Shown in pieces: positions 61,119-64,000 of a stretch of 64,000 nucleotides of DNA; within the stretch, counting starts at the first letter, position 1, and every line of letters starts with the position of its first letter. Source of the stretch: Rachycentron canadum (taxonomy: Eukaryota > Chordata > Actinopteri > Carangiformes > Rachycentridae); assembly GCA_038496675.1 (NCBI GenBank), contig CM076650.1, positions 10,013,762 through 10,077,761 on the forward strand. The letters are read 5' to 3'. The notes beneath the pieces were generated by a model that worked only from the letters and a program-made list of their open reading frames with translations, had not been told where the DNA came from and ran no database searches. Both the position numbers and the translations under genes were made by a program.

Positions 61119-63904
61119 CCTCCAATTCCTTGACCTAAAGCTCCTCCTCTGGCCAAAGTCATCACTATTGCATTTCTTTTTTAAAGACTGTCTGCCGATG
61201 ATCACGAGCTCTGCTTTTCTGTAGTGTGTCGTGTGGGGTAACCACCTCCAGCTTCTCGAATGATGTGACAGCGTAGATGTAGGTGACCAGTGGGTGGGCC
61301 CTGTGAGAGCCAGACCAGAGGTCAGCCAGTCACTGTCCCTACGAGGCAGCCCTGCCGCGGGTCACCTGCTGCCTGCCTTCCCCTCGTTATTTATCTCTCC
61401 CTGACAGTTCATTCCTCTTCCTGTCAAGGCCCCTCCTCTTCCATCTCCCCATTTTCTCCTTTCCTCTGCTGTGTTTGGCACCGGTCCTCTGATCCTTTCG
61501 CCAATACCGGCTACCCAGGCCAAGGCGTGCTGCGTCGACCCCTTCATATCACCCCCGTCCGGGTCATATGACATCCGGCTTCAGGGGCCTCCCTAACGAT
61601 GGGGGCCGGGCAATGGACCTATAAGTGAAAGTCCACAGTGTGTGAGTTGCTCTGGCCGGCTGGCAGGGCTCCTCTCAGTGGTCCACCAGAGGGGTAATTA
61701 CCTCCCCAAGTTGGGCCTGGAACTGGACTTCTTGCCCCCTTGAGTCTCTGTGGACTGGCCGGGACGCAGCACCCCCTTTCATTAGGAGAGCAGCTTATGG
61801 AGGGAGAGCCTCGAAAACAGACAAAGTGAAGGCCCTCCTTTGGCTGGTGATAAATTGGTTTGCCTCACAGACGGGGGGTTGGAGAATGACACTCAGAGGA
61901 CATTAAGGGGATGAGGAAGTCACAAATACAGTGCAGGAGAGGAGGGATTTTACAGATAAAAATATCTTAAGCTGAAGGCACAGCAGAGAAGAGACACAAG
62001 TGCTGCTTCTCTAGCTATGCAGTTTGGCCTCTATTCTGGGTGTATTAGCTGGGGAGCACACATCAAGGACAGAGCCCAAAGTGTGAGCAAGTGGTGGGTA
62101 TTAACATCAATGAAGCACATGGTAATCACAGGAAAATAATTGCTATCATCTTCGCTAGGTCACTTAGACATGATTATCACAAAGCCAATTTCAGGTTTCT
62201 GTACCTTCCCCTACCTCCCAGTGATCATAGTCAGTACAAAGTGACATGGTAAGGAGAAAAAGGAGCGAAGTGAACATGTAATTAGCAAGTGGTTTCATGT
62301 AACTGCTCTTTGATTTATAATTCAGCATAGCGAGAACCCCTGCTACCCAAGGCTAGTGCTCCTCTGCATTAGCCCTGCGACTGGGAGAGGCTGCAGCAAG
62401 AGGGGGGAAGAACCTGACTAATTTGTGCTCTGTTTGAGGTGGGTTTAAAAAGGGAAGGCGACGTGAGGTACATACCTGAACCTGGTAGGCATTAGATCAC
62501 AGAATAGGGCATAGGGAGGTTTAAGGAAGAACTGTTTTATAGGCATCTCTGTCTCTGTCTACCTCTCTCTCTCTGATAAGATGAAATGATGGTCGGAGTT
62601 GTAAATGACTTTGAAACTGAACCTTAGACAGAAAAGTTTGATTTGATGAAAGCTCCTCATTTGTGACTGTAACAGTAAGATCAGCAGTAAAGTGCATGGT
62701 AGCATAAGACTTGGCAACTTATACTGACAGCATTTTACAGTTTTCAAGCCAAATTTGTGTATGAAGTTATTTTCTGTGGGAATTAAGTAACATTATTCCT
62801 ACTCCAGCTGCATGCTTGATAAGGGAGGTTTTTCTATCAGCAGTGGCCTGGTTTTTCCTCCACTCAGCTTGGTACATACAGGATTCTCTTTGGTTCCCCA
62901 TGGGTCCAATGATCCCCTGATCATCCTATATTCTGACGCCCTTATAAAGCTAATGTGCTGATTTTACGTTTTCAACCTGCCATGATCCCCCAGAATCCCC
63001 TCTGTTCCCTCCGGTTCTGCTTTCACACTCAAGTGAGGATCCGTTGCCGCTTTGATCACAGTCCCCCGTTAAAGGTTTAAAACGTCTCAATTCCTGATGA
63101 TTGTTGGGGCCTCTGTGGTTTACTTTAAGCATTTCCCCATGCCCCCTGTCCAAATTCACCACTCCTAAATGAGGTACCCTCTCTCCCAGCTTCCCATCCC
63201 AGCGCTGCTTTCAAGTTCCCCCGATTGGGTGCCGCAACTGTAAGCCCTAGATTTTGTCTCCTCCATCTTTGTCAAGCCCATTTGCCAAATACAAAAAAGG
63301 CCCAATAAGCTAGGTCTTCATTGCTGCTCTCCAAAGTAATCCCCAGATCTCCCACTCTCTCAAAAATCAATGCAAAGGTTGAGATGAGGTGAAACTCCCT
63401 TCTTAACTCATCGGGCTGGGAAGTGATAAAGTCTTAGGATGACTTTTTTGTAATCATTGTGGCTCCATGATGAAACTAATTGTCCTATTTCATGCAGCCT
63501 CACAGCTTTTGTGTCCTTTATCAACACACGTAGAGGAACAGTAAACTAAAGAACATGTTGATAGTGCTATGGTCGTTACTGCTTTCCAAGCTGAATGGAG
63601 CAATTGCAAACCAAGAGGCAAAAGAAAGACTCCAAACAAACAAACAAACTCAGAACAACATAGTTGTGGCATTGCTTAAGTGACAGCAAACGCTAGCATC
63701 CCAATGGAGTCCTCTTTCCCACTTGCTGTCAAATATGAACTTTTGACACCAGATACTCATTAACATTGCCTCTCTGCCATTTCATGCATGGCAGGTATTA
63801 TATGGACACACTGCTACAAACACAATATATATCATACAGAGTTGGTAAGAAGTTCAGGGATTGAAATATATGGACTTTTCATTTTTCCTGAGTCATATTA
63901 TATT
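61119..63904. other. Non-coding stretch with GC-rich, possibly regulatory block
   Basis: 61280-61860 is the most GC-rich block of the last 10 kb, with CpGs (CGTCGACC, CCCCCGTCCGGG). It has open frames of 93 codons (plus) and 70 codons (minus), neither with a domain. A CTCF-like core lies in it. 61900-63250 is mixed sequence with short frames only. 63250-63900 is AT-rich. No gene is seen. Confidence 0.45.
61683..61694 (+). promoter_or_regulatory. CTCF-like core
   Basis: CCACCAGAGGGG fits the CTCF core (CCASNAGRKGGC) except for the final base. It lies in a GC-rich, CpG-containing block. Confidence 0.3.
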
Positions 63905-64000
63905 ATGAATATGGTTTAAACCTGCAATAATGGATTTTTAGCCACATGGGGGCAGTATAACAAGCCATAAACAAAATATTGTATGTAGTAAGTTGCTGTT
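63905..64000 (+). repeat. Probable dispersed teleost repeat, cut by window end
   Basis: AAACCTGCAATAATGG followed by TTTTTAGCCACATGGGGGCAGTATAACAAG-type sequence resembles a fish repeat I remember with CCACTTGGGGGCAGTATAACA in the same place. Only the first part is inside the window. Confidence 0.4.
63942..63955 (+). promoter_or_regulatory. CTCF-like site inside a probable repeat
   Basis: CCACATGGGGGCAG agrees with the CTCF consensus (CCASNAGGGGGCAG) except for T in place of A at the sixth base. It appears to be carried by the repeat at 63905-64000, as is known for many vertebrate CTCF sites. Confidence 0.4.

Noticed and set aside
1..64000. tRNA, rRNA, well-known microRNA precursors, CRISPR arrays, intact transposase, viral genes
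   Set aside because: Looked for by eye (for example tRNA B-box, let-7, miR-9 and miR-124 cores). None found. A covariance-model search would be decisive.
1..64000. Treating every splice-bounded open stretch as an exon
   Set aside because: A random 35-codon frame is stop-free roughly one time in five, and plausible splice-site pairs are frequent in 64 kb, so many such cassettes are expected by chance. Only those with the best signals or phase agreement were kept, at low confidence.

Overview
The window is vertebrate, most likely teleost, nuclear DNA. It is AT-rich, has no dense coding, and carries many long (CA)n/(GT)n microsatellites and homopolymers. Several interspersed repeat relics match families I remember from many ray-finned fish genomes (43541-43840, 44903-45131, 25551-25792, 48372-48540, and probably 63905-64000). 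No rRNA, tRNA, CRISPR, prokaryotic operon or intact transposase was seen. I cannot name the species or the host gene.

The best description is a gene desert or a giant intron of the kind found around developmental regulator genes. Almost all open frames are chance frames or read through microsatellites. A few short open stretches are bounded by good splice signals and could be exons. On the plus strand these are 29576-29688 and 54641-54730, with matching phase-1 junctions. On the minus strand they are 36504-36608, 33123-33223 and 31453-31544, and they lie downstream of a CpG-rich, minus-oriented promoter-like segment at 39380-39640. None is recognised by family. A by-eye search of 128 kb of strand yields such cassettes by chance, so confidence is low.

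Layout: 1-10 kb has no gene, a CA repeat near 3.9 kb and weak exon-like cassettes. 10-25 kb has several GT/CA/CT tracts, a GC-rich ORF-containing patch at 11.4-12.1 kb, and an unresolved assembly junction at 21.7-22.0 kb (one N flanked by a duplicated sequence). 25-37 kb has a repeat relic and most of the better exon candidates. 37-45 kb has GC-rich patches, two promoter-like segments (39.4-39.6 and 44.3-44.7 kb), a homeodomain-motif-rich block (42.0-42.6 kb) and a miniature inverted-repeat element. 45-64 kb has more repeat relics, microsatellites, putative regulatory patches and CTCF-like sites.

If the exon models are real, two genes on opposite strands overlap here with long introns that host regulatory DNA. 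If not, the window is purely intergenic or intronic. No new molecular system was found. The most solid observations are the assembly artefact and the repeat relics.
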